Of a stretch of 64,000 nt of DNA, positions 1 through 8,156 are shown piece by piece. Origin of the DNA: JAAXIE01 sp965204245 (GTDB lineage: Bacteria; Chloroflexota; Dehalococcoidia; Lucifugimonadales; JAAXIE01); contig CBDBED010000002.1 in assembly GCA_965204245.1 (NCBI GenBank), positions 310,001-374,000 of the forward strand, written 5' to 3'. The notes beneath the pieces were generated by a model that made no database searches, was not told where the DNA came from, and saw nothing but the letters and a program-made list of their open reading frames with translations. Each line of letters begins with the position of its first letter. The first letter of the stretch is position 1. The translations under genes were made by a program, and so were the position numbers.

Positions 1-69
1 CTGCACCATCCTTCTCAGGGACGGTGTGCCCCTCAAGCGACGCAGCCGCGCCTGAGGAAAACCAACCAT
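1..69 (-). CDS. hemB: Porphobilinogen synthase (delta-aminolevulinate dehydratase), N-terminal fragment
   Basis: Only the first 23 codons are in the window; the gene runs off the left edge. The peptide begins MVGFPQARLRRLRGTPSLRR, which matches the conserved N-terminus of HemB (R-x-R-R-L-R-x-T-P-x-L-R-R-M-V). The ATG is at 69-67, preceded by a strong GGGAGGAG ribosome site that overlaps the hemD stop codon 4 nt upstream. HemB condenses two 5-aminolevulinates to porphobilinogen in the cytoplasm. It is the third gene of a hemC-hemD-hemB run. The family call rests on a short but very characteristic segment. Confidence 0.72.
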   Translation of the reverse strand, partial: MVGFPQARLRRLRGTPSLRRMVQ

Positions 70-73
70 TGTC

Positions 74-874
74 CTAGCTCCTCCCAGACCCATAGTGTTC
101 GCAAAGAGCCTTCACCAGCCCTTGCCCCGTGTGTTCCGGTGCCACTATGGTGACTTCCATACCTTCTTTCCGGGCCGCCTCAGCAGTGACCGGACCTATA
201 CAGGCTAACACAACCGGTGCCAGTAGCTCCATACGCCCTTCCAGCACGCTCACCATGCTGCCCACCGCCGATGGGCTGGTGAATGTGGCCACATCCACCC
301 CGTCGCGCAACGCTTTCAGCACGCAACTACCGGCCTCACGTGGAATTTCGGTACGGTACAACGATAGGTGTTTCACCTCTGCCCCCAGTGCCTCCAACCC
401 CGGCGGCAGCTCTCGGCTACCCTCCTCCGCCCGCGGCAGCAACACCCGCTTCCCCCGAAGCTCCACCCCGCCCATCGCCTTCACAATCCCCGACGTAAGA
501 TGCTCCTCCGGCATCAAGTTCACCCCCACGTCCTGCTCTTCCAAGGCTTGTGCCGTAGCCGGACCAATCGCTGCCACCAAATGCCCTTGAATCGCGGTCG
601 CGTCCAGCCCCAAATCATTCAGCCTGTCGAAGAACACCTCCACGCCGTTCACGCTGGTGAACACCAGCCAGTCATATTCCGGTAGCGAACGCAGTGCCCC
701 CTCTATCGCCCCGTCATCGTCATCGCAAGCCCGAATCGCGATCAGCGGCGCTTCCACCGGCGTCGCCCCCTCCCGCACCAAAAGGCGCGACAACGACGCG
801 GCTTGACCCGCAGGCCGCGTGACCAGCACCCGCAACCCCGCAAGGGCTCGTGCATCCTGACACGTCTCAGCCAT
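74..874 (-). CDS. hemD: Uroporphyrinogen-III synthase
   Basis: HemD closes and inverts ring D of hydroxymethylbilane to give uroporphyrinogen III. The protein has the two-lobed family pattern: VLVTRPAGQAASL near the N-terminus, YDWLVFTSVNGVEVFF in lobe 1, and VDVATFTSPSAV followed by VVLACIGPVTAEAA in lobe 2. The open frame extends upstream to 931, but the ATG at 874 (MAETCQ) overlaps the hemC stop by only 8 nt and leaves 266 residues, the usual family length, so I prefer it. It is coupled to hemC upstream and hemB downstream. HemD sequences diverge fast, so the call rests partly on context. Confidence 0.9.
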   Translation of the reverse strand: MAETCQDARALAGLRVLVTRPAGQAASLSRLLVREGATPVEAPLIAIRACDDDDGAIEGALRSLPEYDWLVFTSVNGVEVFFDRLNDLGLDATAIQGHLVAAIGPATAQALEEQDVGVNLMPEEHLTSGIVKAMGGVELRGKRVLLPRAEEGSRELPPGLEALGAEVKHLSLYRTEIPREAGSCVLKALRDGVDVATFTSPSAVGSMVSVLEGRMELLAPVVLACIGPVTAEAARKEGMEVTIVAPEHTGQGLVKALCEHYGSGRS

Positions 875-1799
875 CTTGTTCACTCGCCCGTTGCTCCGCC
901 CCTCCCCCCAATAAAGGAGCCCCGCTCTCAATCAATGCCTGCAAACAGCTAGCCGCCACCCCATCCGGATCAGGACTGCCGAAGGAATGCACTTGGGCGG
1001 AATCATGTTCGCCCCAAGCCAGATAACCAAACAGGTGCATCACTCCCTCATGCACACTCCCATAGGCCCCCATCGGCAACTGGCACCCGCCCCCCAGAAG
1101 CTCCAACAACCGCCGTTCCGCCGTCACTGCCAGCCGCGTCTCCGCATGCTCCAGCAAAGCGACCAACTCCAGCACCGCACTGTCTCCGGCCCTGACCTGC
1201 ACCGCCAGTGCCCCCTGCCCCGGCGCAGGCACGAAATCCCGTGGCGAAAGATACTCCGCTACTTCCCCTTCAATCCCCAGCCGTCCCATCCCGGCCGCCG
1301 CCAGCACGGCCCCGTCGTAATCCTCACCCCGCGCCTTCCCCAAGCGCGTCTCCACGTTCCCCCGGATCGGCAGCACTTCCAAGTCCGGACGTTGGTCCCT
1401 CAGTTGCGCCGCCCTCCGTGGACTGCTGGTCCCAATGCGCGCCCCAGCCGGCATCTCCCCCAACGGGCATCTCCACCGGTTCACCAGCACATCCCGCGCG
1501 TCGGCCCGCTGGCAGATTGCCCCAATGACAAGGCCGTCCGGCGATTGTGTGGGCAAGTCCTTGAGGCTATGCACCGCCAAGTCCACCTCACCCCGCAGCA
1601 GTGCCTCCTCAAGCTCCTTCACGAACATCCCCCGCCCCATCCCCGACAGCGCTGCCTCCGGCGAAGCATCCGCCTGCGTCCGCACCCCCACAACCTCCAC
1701 CTCAACCCCCGGCGAACAAGCCCGCAGCCTCCCCGCCACCTCATCAGTCTGCGCCATGGCCAGCCTGCTGGCCCTAGTTCCAATGCGTAGGACGTTCAT
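867..1799 (-). CDS. hemC: Hydroxymethylbilane synthase (porphobilinogen deaminase)
   Basis: This 310-residue protein polymerises four porphobilinogens into hydroxymethylbilane. The N-terminus LRIGTRASRLAMAQT, the segment DLAVHSLKDLPT, and GTSSPRRAAQL with IRGNVETRL are the family signatures. The dipyrromethane cofactor cysteine lies near residue 240 in LLGGGCQLPMGAYG. Length is normal. It is the first gene of the hemCDB run. No hemA lies upstream; instead there is a 44-bp gap and then the aspartic-protease pair. Confidence 0.97.
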   Translation of the reverse strand: MNVLRIGTRASRLAMAQTDEVAGRLRACSPGVEVEVVGVRTQADASPEAALSGMGRGMFVKELEEALLRGEVDLAVHSLKDLPTQSPDGLVIGAICQRADARDVLVNRWRCPLGEMPAGARIGTSSPRRAAQLRDQRPDLEVLPIRGNVETRLGKARGEDYDGAVLAAAGMGRLGIEGEVAEYLSPRDFVPAPGQGALAVQVRAGDSAVLELVALLEHAETRLAVTAERRLLELLGGGCQLPMGAYGSVHEGVMHLFGYLAWGEHDSAQVHSFGSPDPDGVAASCLQALIESGAPLLGGGAEQRASEQDG

Positions 1800-1843
1800 G
1801 TTTAGCGAGATAATCGTGTAGTCACAAAAAGCCCGGATTCGAA

Positions 1844-2224
1844 TCAGAGTGGGGGTGCGAGTTCCTCAATGGTGACTTCTCCATTCGGTGAGGCATCAAT
1901 CGTAATTCGGCTGCCCCAGAGTAGAGTCATGCCAAGTAAGGGCTCGGCATCCGACTTGAGCACCAGTGCATCACACAGCACCTCATGCCACCAGACCGTA
2001 GCAAGGTATCCCTCGAATGTCACGCTCTCACCATTGGCCAGTTCGAACACCCGATGACCCACAAAGGGCAGGCCCAGTCGTAGAATTGACTCCGTCGTCA
2101 GAGTCAGGTAGCCGTTAAATCCGGTATCCAAAACGGCGTCTACGGGTTCCAACAGACCTTGGTCGCCCATAATGTCAACCGTAATCAACGCCCTCTGGTC
2201 TCTGCTGACCGTTCCCCTAAGCAT
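1844..2224 (-). CDS. Clan AA (retropepsin-like) aspartic protease
   Basis: A small single-domain protein with one catalytic motif, VDAVLDTGFNGYLTL, resembling the D-T-G of retroviral-type aspartic proteases, which act as dimers. A second hydrophobic segment, AEPLLGMTLLWGSRITID, fits the family's conserved L-G-x-x-L region. The frame opens at 2269, but the ATG at 2224 (MLRGTV) is the usual family start and overlaps the preceding gene by 8 nt, suggesting translational coupling. The physiological substrate of this bacterial family is unknown. The partner gene just upstream is a typical companion. Confidence 0.8.
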   Translation of the reverse strand: MLRGTVSRDQRALITVDIMGDQGLLEPVDAVLDTGFNGYLTLTTESILRLGLPFVGHRVFELANGESVTFEGYLATVWWHEVLCDALVLKSDAEPLLGMTLLWGSRITIDASPNGEVTIEELAPPL

Positions 2225-2540
2225 CTTGGCTTGGGGTCCGGAAACCGCCAGCATGGCTGTATGCTGCATGGTAGCCGACGCGCACCGCGTAGGTAATTGC
2301 GTCAGGCTTTCGATTCAATAGTCGACGCGTGGCCTCTGCATCACCGTCATCTATCTCGTAATCGCCACTCATGACGTCGATGACCACAAACCGCCCCTTT
2401 TCCAAGGGCGCAACATTGGGCTGGATGTGGTGCCGATAGATGGCCTCTCCCTTCGCTACTATCTCCTCAGGCGCATGGGAACGGGTTGCCACAATTTTCT
2501 CCTCACTGCCGTTCTCGAAGGTTCGTTGTCTATCTTCCAC
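2217..2540 (-). CDS. Conserved hypothetical protein, companion of the clan AA protease
   Basis: 107 residues with a recognisable core: GEAIYRHHIQPNV, then GRFVVIDVMSGDYEID, and DAITYAVRVGYHAAY. From memory, proteins of this type commonly precede clan AA protease genes; the function is not established. No membrane segment or known catalytic motif is visible. It overlaps the protease by 8 nt, so the two are probably co-translated and may form a functional pair. The reverse strand upstream carries TTTGACT and, about 18 nt on, TATCGT, a possible weak promoter. Confidence 0.7.
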   Translation of the reverse strand: MEDRQRTFENGSEEKIVATRSHAPEEIVAKGEAIYRHHIQPNVAPLEKGRFVVIDVMSGDYEIDDGDAEATRRLLNRKPDAITYAVRVGYHAAYSHAGGFRTPSQDA

Positions 2541-2834
2541 GATACGCTGCCCTCGTTCAAAGAGTCAAACGTCGGAAGCCCCACACCACCATGACATTTC
2601 GCCCCTTCCCCACCCCTCACCCCAGTGCTACTCTTGAATCAGCCCAAACCACACCAACGAGGAGCCCGGCATATTGACAGTCTGCGCCCCAAAATTACAG
2701 TCCAAGCCTGCCCCAGTGACCAGCCCAGTACCTTGGCACTGGAATTCGCAGTGGGAAAACCTCTGCGAATCAGCTATGCCATTGCAGAATATGCAGCTAC
2801 GAAAAACTTTGCCACAGCTACGCCCGGTACAGCC

Positions 2835-2916
2835 TCGCAGTGAAAATTGCAGATTCTGCAGTAAAATTAGCTACAAAATGGGTCGCCGCAGCTACGAACG
2901 GACTGCAAATTTCGCA
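2835..2916 (+). repeat. Structured word-core repeat, copy D
   Basis: One member of the four-copy family described at 51358-51900. First word TTGCAGA at 2847, second word TCTGCAG at 2856 (9 nt later), core TAGCTACAAAA at 2868 (12 nt later), core CAGCTACG at 2889 (21 nt later), and inverted arm ACTGCAAATTTCGCA from 2902 (13 nt later). Arms pair imperfectly, 11 of 15. Further cores sit upstream at 2771, 2794 and 2815, so the whole 2541-2952 gap before gatB holds this repeat material and no gene I can support. It ends 36 nt before the gatB start, so it could lie in the gatB leader. Confidence 0.65.
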
Positions 2917-2952
2917 TCTCCATCCCTCCCTAGCCACCTCAGGATGAAATAA

Positions 2953-4431
2953 GTGGACTACGAGACCGTCATAGGCTTGGAGGTGCACGTCCAGCTCCTC
3001 ACCGAGAGCAAGATGTTCTGCCCCTGCAGCAGCCGCTACCAAGGGGACCCGCCCAACTCCCACGTCTGCCCCATCTGCTTGGGCATGCCCGGCGTCCTCC
3101 CCTCAATCAACAAACGCGCCGTCGAACACACCATCACCACCGGCTTGGCCCTCGACTGCCACATCGCCGACATCACCCGCTTCGACCGCAAGAACTACCC
3201 CTACCCTGATCTCATGAAGGGCTACCAGATATCCCAATACCAAGACCCCATCGCCACCAACGGTCACCTTGATCTGGAAATCGACGGCCACACTAGACGC
3301 ATCGGCATCGAGCGCGTCCACCTCGAAGAGGACGTGGCCAAGCTCCAGCACGTCACCGATGACGGCCCCGAACCCTACACCCTGATAGACGTCAACCGCG
3401 CGGGTGTCCCCCTCATGGAAGTCGTCAGTCGCCCCGACATGCGCTCCCCCGAAGAGGCCCGCCTCTACCTCATGGCCCTCCACGCCATCCTCCAGTACAC
3501 CAACGTCTCCTCCGCCAACATGCAGGAGGGCAATTTCCGCTGCGACACCAACATCAGCCTCCGCCCCAAGGGCAGTGACCAACTGGGAGCAAAAGTTGAG
3601 GTGAAGAACCTCAACAGCTTCCGCTCCGTCTACTACGCCTTGAAATACGAGACCCAGCGTCAGCAACGAGTCTTGGACGAGGGCGAACGTGTGGAGCAGG
3701 AAACTCGCGGCTGGTCCGACGAGCGGGCTGCCACCTTCTCCCAACGCTCCAAGGAATACGCCCATGACTACCGCTACTTCCCCGAGCCCGACCTGCCCCC
3801 CATCGTCATCCAGCAGGATTGGGTCGACCAGCTGCGCAGTCAATTGCCCGAACTCCCCGCCGCCAAGCGCAAACGCTTCTCCAAGGATTACGGGCTTTCA
3901 GCCTACAACGCCGACCTCCTTACCGCCTCCAAGGCCATGAGCGATTTCTTCGAGGCCGCCGTTGCCCACGAGTCAGCCGCCCACTTGCCCTTGCAATCCA
4001 GAGCCAAGATGATCGGCAACTGGCTCATCACCGAGGTCAACAGACTCCTCAACTTCGAGAACGCAAGCATCGAAGGCTGCCGTCTCAGCCCCTCCCACCT
4101 CGCCGAGTTGGCCTCTTTGGTGCAGTCCGGCGCCTTGAGCAGTTCGCTCGCCAAGACTACACTGGAGGAGTCGTTCCACTCTGGTGCTTCTCCCAAGCAA
4201 ATTGCCGAGGACCGGGGGTACGCTCAGGTCAACGATGCTGGTATCATTGACCAAGCAGTCAGGCAAGCCTTGGAAGCCAACCCCTCCGCCGTCGCGGACT
4301 ATCTGGCAGGCAAGGAAACGGCCTCCAAATATCTGATGGGCCAAGTCATGAAGATATCCAAGGGCAAGGCAAACCCGTCGCTGGCAGGCGAGACCTTGGC
4401 CAAGCAACTCCAAGCCCTTCGGTCACACTGA
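2953..4431 (+). CDS. gatB: Aspartyl/glutamyl-tRNA(Asn/Gln) amidotransferase subunit B
   Basis: GatB binds misacylated Glu-tRNA(Gln) or Asp-tRNA(Asn) and, with GatA and GatC, amidates it. The 492-residue protein starts at GTG (MDYETVIGLEVHVQL) and shows the GatB signatures MFCPCSS, VCPICLGMPG, the YPYPDLMKGYQISQYQ block, and HLEEDVAKLQH with DVNRAGVPLMEVVS. The C-terminal helical and YqeY-like tail (TASKYLMGQVMKISKGKANP) is intact. gatA and gatC are not adjacent. The leader holds the structured repeat copy D. Confidence 0.97.
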   Translation: MDYETVIGLEVHVQLLTESKMFCPCSSRYQGDPPNSHVCPICLGMPGVLPSINKRAVEHTITTGLALDCHIADITRFDRKNYPYPDLMKGYQISQYQDPIATNGHLDLEIDGHTRRIGIERVHLEEDVAKLQHVTDDGPEPYTLIDVNRAGVPLMEVVSRPDMRSPEEARLYLMALHAILQYTNVSSANMQEGNFRCDTNISLRPKGSDQLGAKVEVKNLNSFRSVYYALKYETQRQQRVLDEGERVEQETRGWSDERAATFSQRSKEYAHDYRYFPEPDLPPIVIQQDWVDQLRSQLPELPAAKRKRFSKDYGLSAYNADLLTASKAMSDFFEAAVAHESAAHLPLQSRAKMIGNWLITEVNRLLNFENASIEGCRLSPSHLAELASLVQSGALSSSLAKTTLEESFHSGASPKQIAEDRGYAQVNDAGIIDQAVRQALEANPSAVADYLAGKETASKYLMGQVMKISKGKANPSLAGETLAKQLQALRSH

Positions 4432-4464
4432 AAAGAAAAAGTCAGACTGAGAAGGAAACAGCAG

Positions 4465-4680
4465 TTGGAAGGCGCCCTCAATTTCGCGCAAATACTGATC
4501 TCCGTAGTACTCATCATCGTGGTCCTGCTACAAGTGCGGGACGCAGGTGGAGGCATTTTCGGGAGCGGTCAGGCCAGTTTCCGCACCCGTCGCGGCGTGG
4601 AAAAAACCCTGTTCCAAGCCACCATCGTCTTGGGTGCCGTCTTTGTCCTCGTCTCCATACTCAGCGCCCAGCTTCTGTAG
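4465..4680 (+). CDS. secG: Preprotein translocase subunit SecG
   Basis: A 71-residue protein with two membrane helices: residues 5-24 (ALNFAQILISVVLIIVVLLQ) and about 48-70. Between them lies the family's cytoplasmic loop GGGIFGSG followed by RTRRGVEKTLFQAT. SecG assists SecYE during protein export in the inner membrane. The likely start is TTG at 4465, preceded by a GAAGGAAA ribosome site. It lies 33 nt after gatB and 15 nt before the next gene, so the three are probably co-transcribed. Confidence 0.92.
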   Translation: MEGALNFAQILISVVLIIVVLLQVRDAGGGIFGSGQASFRTRRGVEKTLFQATIVLGAVFVLVSILSAQLL

Positions 4681-4695
4681 GCCCGCCTCGCCGCC

Positions 4696-5487
4696 GTGGC
4701 CCGCCCGCTCATCACCCTTACCACCGACTTTGGCCTCAGCGATCCCTACGTTGGGTTGATGAAGGGCGTCATCCTCAGCATCAACCCCCACGCTTCCCTA
4801 ATCGACATCACCCACGGCATCCGTCCTCAGGCAATAGAGCAGGGTGCCTTCCTGATTTCCAAGAGCTTCAGCTACTTTCCGCCCAACGCCATCCACGTCG
4901 TTGTCGTTGACCCCGGAGTGGGCACAGCCCGGCGCCCCTTGGTCGTGACCACTCCCCACGGACTCTTCGTAGCCCCCGACAACGGGGTCTTGGGACGCCT
5001 CAATCTCCTCAACCGGCATGGCGAACTACAGCCCGATTGCCGTGCATGGCGCCTCACCCAGCCCGCCTACTGGAGGCCGCCCGTAAGCCACACCTTCCAC
5101 GGCAGGGATATATTCGCCCCAGTCGCAGCCCACCTCTCTCTGGGAGTCGACCCCTCCAAAATGGGCGAGCAGATCAAAAATCTCACCCCCCTCCACTACA
5201 ACCAACCCTCCTGGCAAGAAGGCGCCATCGAAGGTCAAGTGGTGCACATAGACCACTACGGAAACCTAGTCACCGACATCGAAGCCGACTTGCTGTCGGA
5301 TAGCCAAAGCCTGCGCATCCAAGTCAAGGAAAACACCATCCACAACCTCAGCCGCTCCTACCAAGAAGGAGCCGAACTCCTAGCCATAATCGGCAGCTTC
5401 GACACCCTGGAAGTAGCCGCAAGGAACGCCAGCGCTGAGCAGAGCTTGGGTGCCCGCATCGGCGACACCGTACGTGTCTTAAGTTGA
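4696..5487 (+). CDS. SAM hydroxide adenosyltransferase (DUF62 family)
   Basis: The family hydrolyses S-adenosylmethionine to adenosine and methionine and is related to fluorinase and chlorinase. Its hallmarks are present: LTTDFGLSDPYVGLMKGV at the N-terminus, IDITHGIRPQ, VVVVDPGVGTARRPL, APDNGVL, FHGRDIFAPVAA, and HIDHYGNLVTDI in the C-terminal domain. Length, 263 residues, is normal. I see no fluorinase-type insertion loop, so the plain hydrolase is favoured over a halogenase. Start is GTG at 4696, 15 nt after secG. Confidence 0.88.
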   Translation: MARPLITLTTDFGLSDPYVGLMKGVILSINPHASLIDITHGIRPQAIEQGAFLISKSFSYFPPNAIHVVVVDPGVGTARRPLVVTTPHGLFVAPDNGVLGRLNLLNRHGELQPDCRAWRLTQPAYWRPPVSHTFHGRDIFAPVAAHLSLGVDPSKMGEQIKNLTPLHYNQPSWQEGAIEGQVVHIDHYGNLVTDIEADLLSDSQSLRIQVKENTIHNLSRSYQEGAELLAIIGSFDTLEVAARNASAEQSLGARIGDTVRVLS

Positions 5488-5504
5488 GCGTGCTATGATT
5501 CACT

Positions 5505-5975
5505 TTGGTGTCCCAGAGAGAGTCCATATGGAGTGTGCCCCGACAGGTCAGGGATATCTACTTCGTCCTGTTCGTGATTCAGTTCGCGTTCGGTGCGGCC
5601 TTGGTGATTCAAGGGGAGGTGGTGAACAACGAAGCGGATGGGTTCTTGGGGTCTGTCCGCGTCATAATGTTGGGTCTCGGACAGATGGCCTTGGGATCAG
5701 CGGCTTCATCCATAGCCATTACAGAGATAGGGAGGTTCATGGTGGTCTTGTCTCGTGGTCTTGAACAATGGGTGAACAGGTTGAAGGAAGAACGTCTCGC
5801 GATGAAAGAAGAGCGTCTCGCACGCATGGAGAAGCGCCGTGAGGAAGGCCGTGCGGAAGAACGGGCCATATGGGAAGCCTGGAACCAGCGGCGCCTCGAC
5901 GCCGAGGCGGACGGACGCCCCTTCCACGAACCCCCTCCTTCCGCGAACGGACGCAACGGAGGCGTAGCGGGCTAA
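5505..5975 (+). CDS. Hypothetical membrane protein with a charged coiled-coil tail
   Basis: I do not recognise this family. About 156 residues: two hydrophobic segments (residues about 19-38, YFVLFVIQFAFGAALVIQG, and about 50-85) are followed by an arginine/glutamate-rich helix of about 45 residues with repeats of EERLA, then a Pro/Gly-rich tail. Start is ambiguous between TTG 5505 and GTG 5508. It lies 17 nt after the SAM hydrolase gene and 78 nt before the E1 alpha gene. A membrane anchor with a cytoplasmic coiled coil is the most that can be inferred. Confidence 0.6.
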   Translation: MVSQRESIWSVPRQVRDIYFVLFVIQFAFGAALVIQGEVVNNEADGFLGSVRVIMLGLGQMALGSAASSIAITEIGRFMVVLSRGLEQWVNRLKEERLAMKEERLARMEKRREEGRAEERAIWEAWNQRRLDAEADGRPFHEPPPSANGRNGGVAG

Positions 5976-6053
5976 CGTGACACATACGCCGTGCTGCTGC
6001 TACCATTGGCCTCCAGTAATCTCACCTATCCGTCTCTCTTGTTAGGGGGCGAA

Positions 6054-7079
6054 ATGGAAAGACCCGGTCGCCTAGAAATCACCCGTGAGACCCTCCTTGA
6101 AATCTATCGCAAAATGGTCACCATCCGCGTTTTTGAAGAGCGTGGCCTTTTCGAGGTGACCCAGCGGGCCTTGTCGGGCTCTGTCCACTCCTCTGCGGGC
6201 CAGGAGGCCGTTCCCACCGGCATCTGTGCCCACCTCACCGACGATGACTACCTCGCCAGTACCCACAGAGGTCACGGCCACTGCATCGCCAAGGGCGTGG
6301 ACCCCAAACTCATGATGGCCGAACTGTTCGGCCGCGTCTCCGGCACCAACCGCGGCAAGGGCGGCTCCATGCACATCGCCGACATGTCCCGCGGTATGTT
6401 GGGTGCCAACGGCGTCGTGGCCGCCAGCGTGCCCTTGGCCGTTGGTGCGGGACTCAGCATCAAGACCCGCGGCGAGGACCGGGTGGCCGTCGCCTTCTTC
6501 GGCGACGGCGGGGCCAATCAGGGCGCAACCCACGAGAGCATGAACTTGGCCTCGGTATGGAGGCTCCCGGTCATCTTCGTCTGTGAGAACAACCTCTACG
6601 CCGAATCCACTCCAGTTGAGTACGCCCTGTCCGTGAAGAACGTGGCTGACCGGGGCGCCGCCTACTCCATGCCCGGCATCACCGTGGACGGCATGGATGT
6701 GTTCGCCGTGTACGATGCCGCAGGCCAAGCAGTGGGCCGCGCCCGCGCTGGTCAGGGCCCCACCCTCCTTGAGTGCCGCACCTACCGTTACTACGGCCAC
6801 ACCGTGCGCGACAATCCCCACACCTACCGCACTCCGGAAGAAGAGCAGGAGTGGCGGGAGCGCGACCCCATCAAGCAGATGAAGTCGCGAGTGCTGGAAG
6901 AGGGCACGCTAAGCGAGTTCGAACTGAGCAGCATCGACACCCAAGTGGAACGGATGATGGACGAGGCGATCCGGTTTGCCGAGGCGGCTGAAGCCCCTGA
7001 CCTGTCCGAGCTATACACCGACGTGTATGTCGACTACCCCTTGGAGCAACTGCGCCGTGGCGCGGGCATGCTGGCCTAA
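6054..7079 (+). CDS. pdhA: Thiamine-diphosphate-dependent 2-oxoacid (pyruvate/acetoin-type) dehydrogenase E1 alpha
   Basis: E1 alpha binds thiamine diphosphate and decarboxylates pyruvate or a related 2-oxoacid or acetoin. Family blocks are STHRGHGHCIAKG, GRVSGTNRGKGGSMH, the ThDP motif GDGGANQGATHE to NN (VAVAFFGDGGANQ...VCENN), and TYRYYGHTVRDN. ATG 6054 is preferred over the upstream in-frame start at 5991 because AGGGGGCG lies just before it and MERPGRLEITRE begins the conserved part. E1 beta follows after 45 nt. No E2 or E3 gene is near, so substrate is uncertain; TTP-type acetoin dehydrogenase is equally possible. Confidence 0.9.
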   Translation: MERPGRLEITRETLLEIYRKMVTIRVFEERGLFEVTQRALSGSVHSSAGQEAVPTGICAHLTDDDYLASTHRGHGHCIAKGVDPKLMMAELFGRVSGTNRGKGGSMHIADMSRGMLGANGVVAASVPLAVGAGLSIKTRGEDRVAVAFFGDGGANQGATHESMNLASVWRLPVIFVCENNLYAESTPVEYALSVKNVADRGAAYSMPGITVDGMDVFAVYDAAGQAVGRARAGQGPTLLECRTYRYYGHTVRDNPHTYRTPEEEQEWRERDPIKQMKSRVLEEGTLSEFELSSIDTQVERMMDEAIRFAEAAEAPDLSELYTDVYVDYPLEQLRRGAGMLA

Positions 7080-7124
7080 GACCGCGCCCGGCGTTCCATC
7101 CCAAAGCTAGAGCAGGAGGCCGCC

Positions 7125-8156
7125 ATGGCCACCACAACAGGACGTTCTATCGCATACCGCGAGGCCATCAACGAGGCCCTGCACCAAGAGATGGAGCGGG
7201 ACGAGACCATCATCATCATGGGCGAGGAAATCGCTGGTGCACCGGGCAAGGCAGACCAAGGTTTCATTGACGCTTGGGGAGGCCCCTTCCGCACCACTGT
7301 CGGTCTGATTCAGAAGTTCAGCGACCGCCGTGTGCTCGACACGCCTCTGTCCGAGGCTGGCTTCATCGGTGCCGCCATGGGAGCCGCCTCCACAGGTCTG
7401 CGCCCCGTAGCGGAGTTGATGTTCGTCGATTTCGCCGGAGTCTGCTTGGACCAGATACTCAACAACGCCGCCAAAATGCGCTACATGTACGGCGGTCAGG
7501 TCAAGGTCCCCGTAACCCTTCTCACCCGCATCGGCGCAGGAACAGCATCGGCAGCCCAGCACTCCGAGTCCTTCTACTCCATCTTCAGCCACATACCGGG
7601 CCTCAAGGGCGTCTGCCCTTCAGACCCCTACTCCGCCAAGGGCTTGCTCGTGTCCGCAATCCGCGACGACGACCCGGTGGTCTACTTCGAGCACAAGCTT
7701 CTTTATGGCATGACGGGTGAAGTTCCCGAGGAGTCCTACGCCATCCCATTGGGGAAAGCCCGGATAATGAAACCGGGCACCGACGTAACTCTCATAGGTA
7801 TCTCACGCATGACCAACGTATGCTTGGAGGCCGCTGCCACCCTGAGCAACAACGGCGTGAATGCCGAGGTCGTTGACCTGATGTCCATCTCACCCATCGA
7901 CTACGACCTGCTCATCGACTCCGTGCGCCGCACCCACCGCGTCGTCGTGGTGGATGAGGACACACCACGCTGCAGCGTTGCCGCAGATATCTGTGCCGTG
8001 ATCGCAGAGGAAGCCTTCGACCACCTCGACGGCCCCCCATCCCGCGTCCAAGCCCCCCACACCCCCGTCCCCTACGCCAAGGCCTTGGAGGATGCCTACC
8101 TGCCCAACGCCGAGCGGGTGATCGCAGCCGTGGGGCGTGCTATGGGGGCTGGCTAA
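7125..8156 (+). CDS. pdhB: 2-oxoacid (pyruvate/acetoin-type) dehydrogenase E1 beta
   Basis: The partner of E1 alpha, 343 residues. Typical features are SIAYREAINEAL, IIIMGEEIAGA, DTPLSEAGFIGAAMGAA, the ion-binding and interface region, DDDPVVYFEHKLLYG, and the transketolase C-terminal block DVTLIGISRMTNVCLEAA. Start is ATG at 7125 with GCAGGAGGCC upstream. The final codons overlap the convergent glcD-like gene by 4 nt, leaving no room for an E2 gene downstream. Confidence 0.92.
   Translation: MATTTGRSIAYREAINEALHQEMERDETIIIMGEEIAGAPGKADQGFIDAWGGPFRTTVGLIQKFSDRRVLDTPLSEAGFIGAAMGAASTGLRPVAELMFVDFAGVCLDQILNNAAKMRYMYGGQVKVPVTLLTRIGAGTASAAQHSESFYSIFSHIPGLKGVCPSDPYSAKGLLVSAIRDDDPVVYFEHKLLYGMTGEVPEESYAIPLGKARIMKPGTDVTLIGISRMTNVCLEAAATLSNNGVNAEVVDLMSISPIDYDLLIDSVRRTHRVVVVDEDTPRCSVAADICAVIAEEAFDHLDGPPSRVQAPHTPVPYAKALEDAYLPNAERVIAAVGRAMGAG

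Noticed and set aside
1838..1848. GATTCGAATC resembling a tRNA T-loop on the minus strand
   Set aside because: It is a short palindrome between two genes; no acceptor, D or anticodon arms can be drawn and the flanks are coding.
3103..3843. 246-codon minus-strand frame opposite gatB
   Set aside because: Shadow of gatB; low-complexity Val/Gly/Asp composition.
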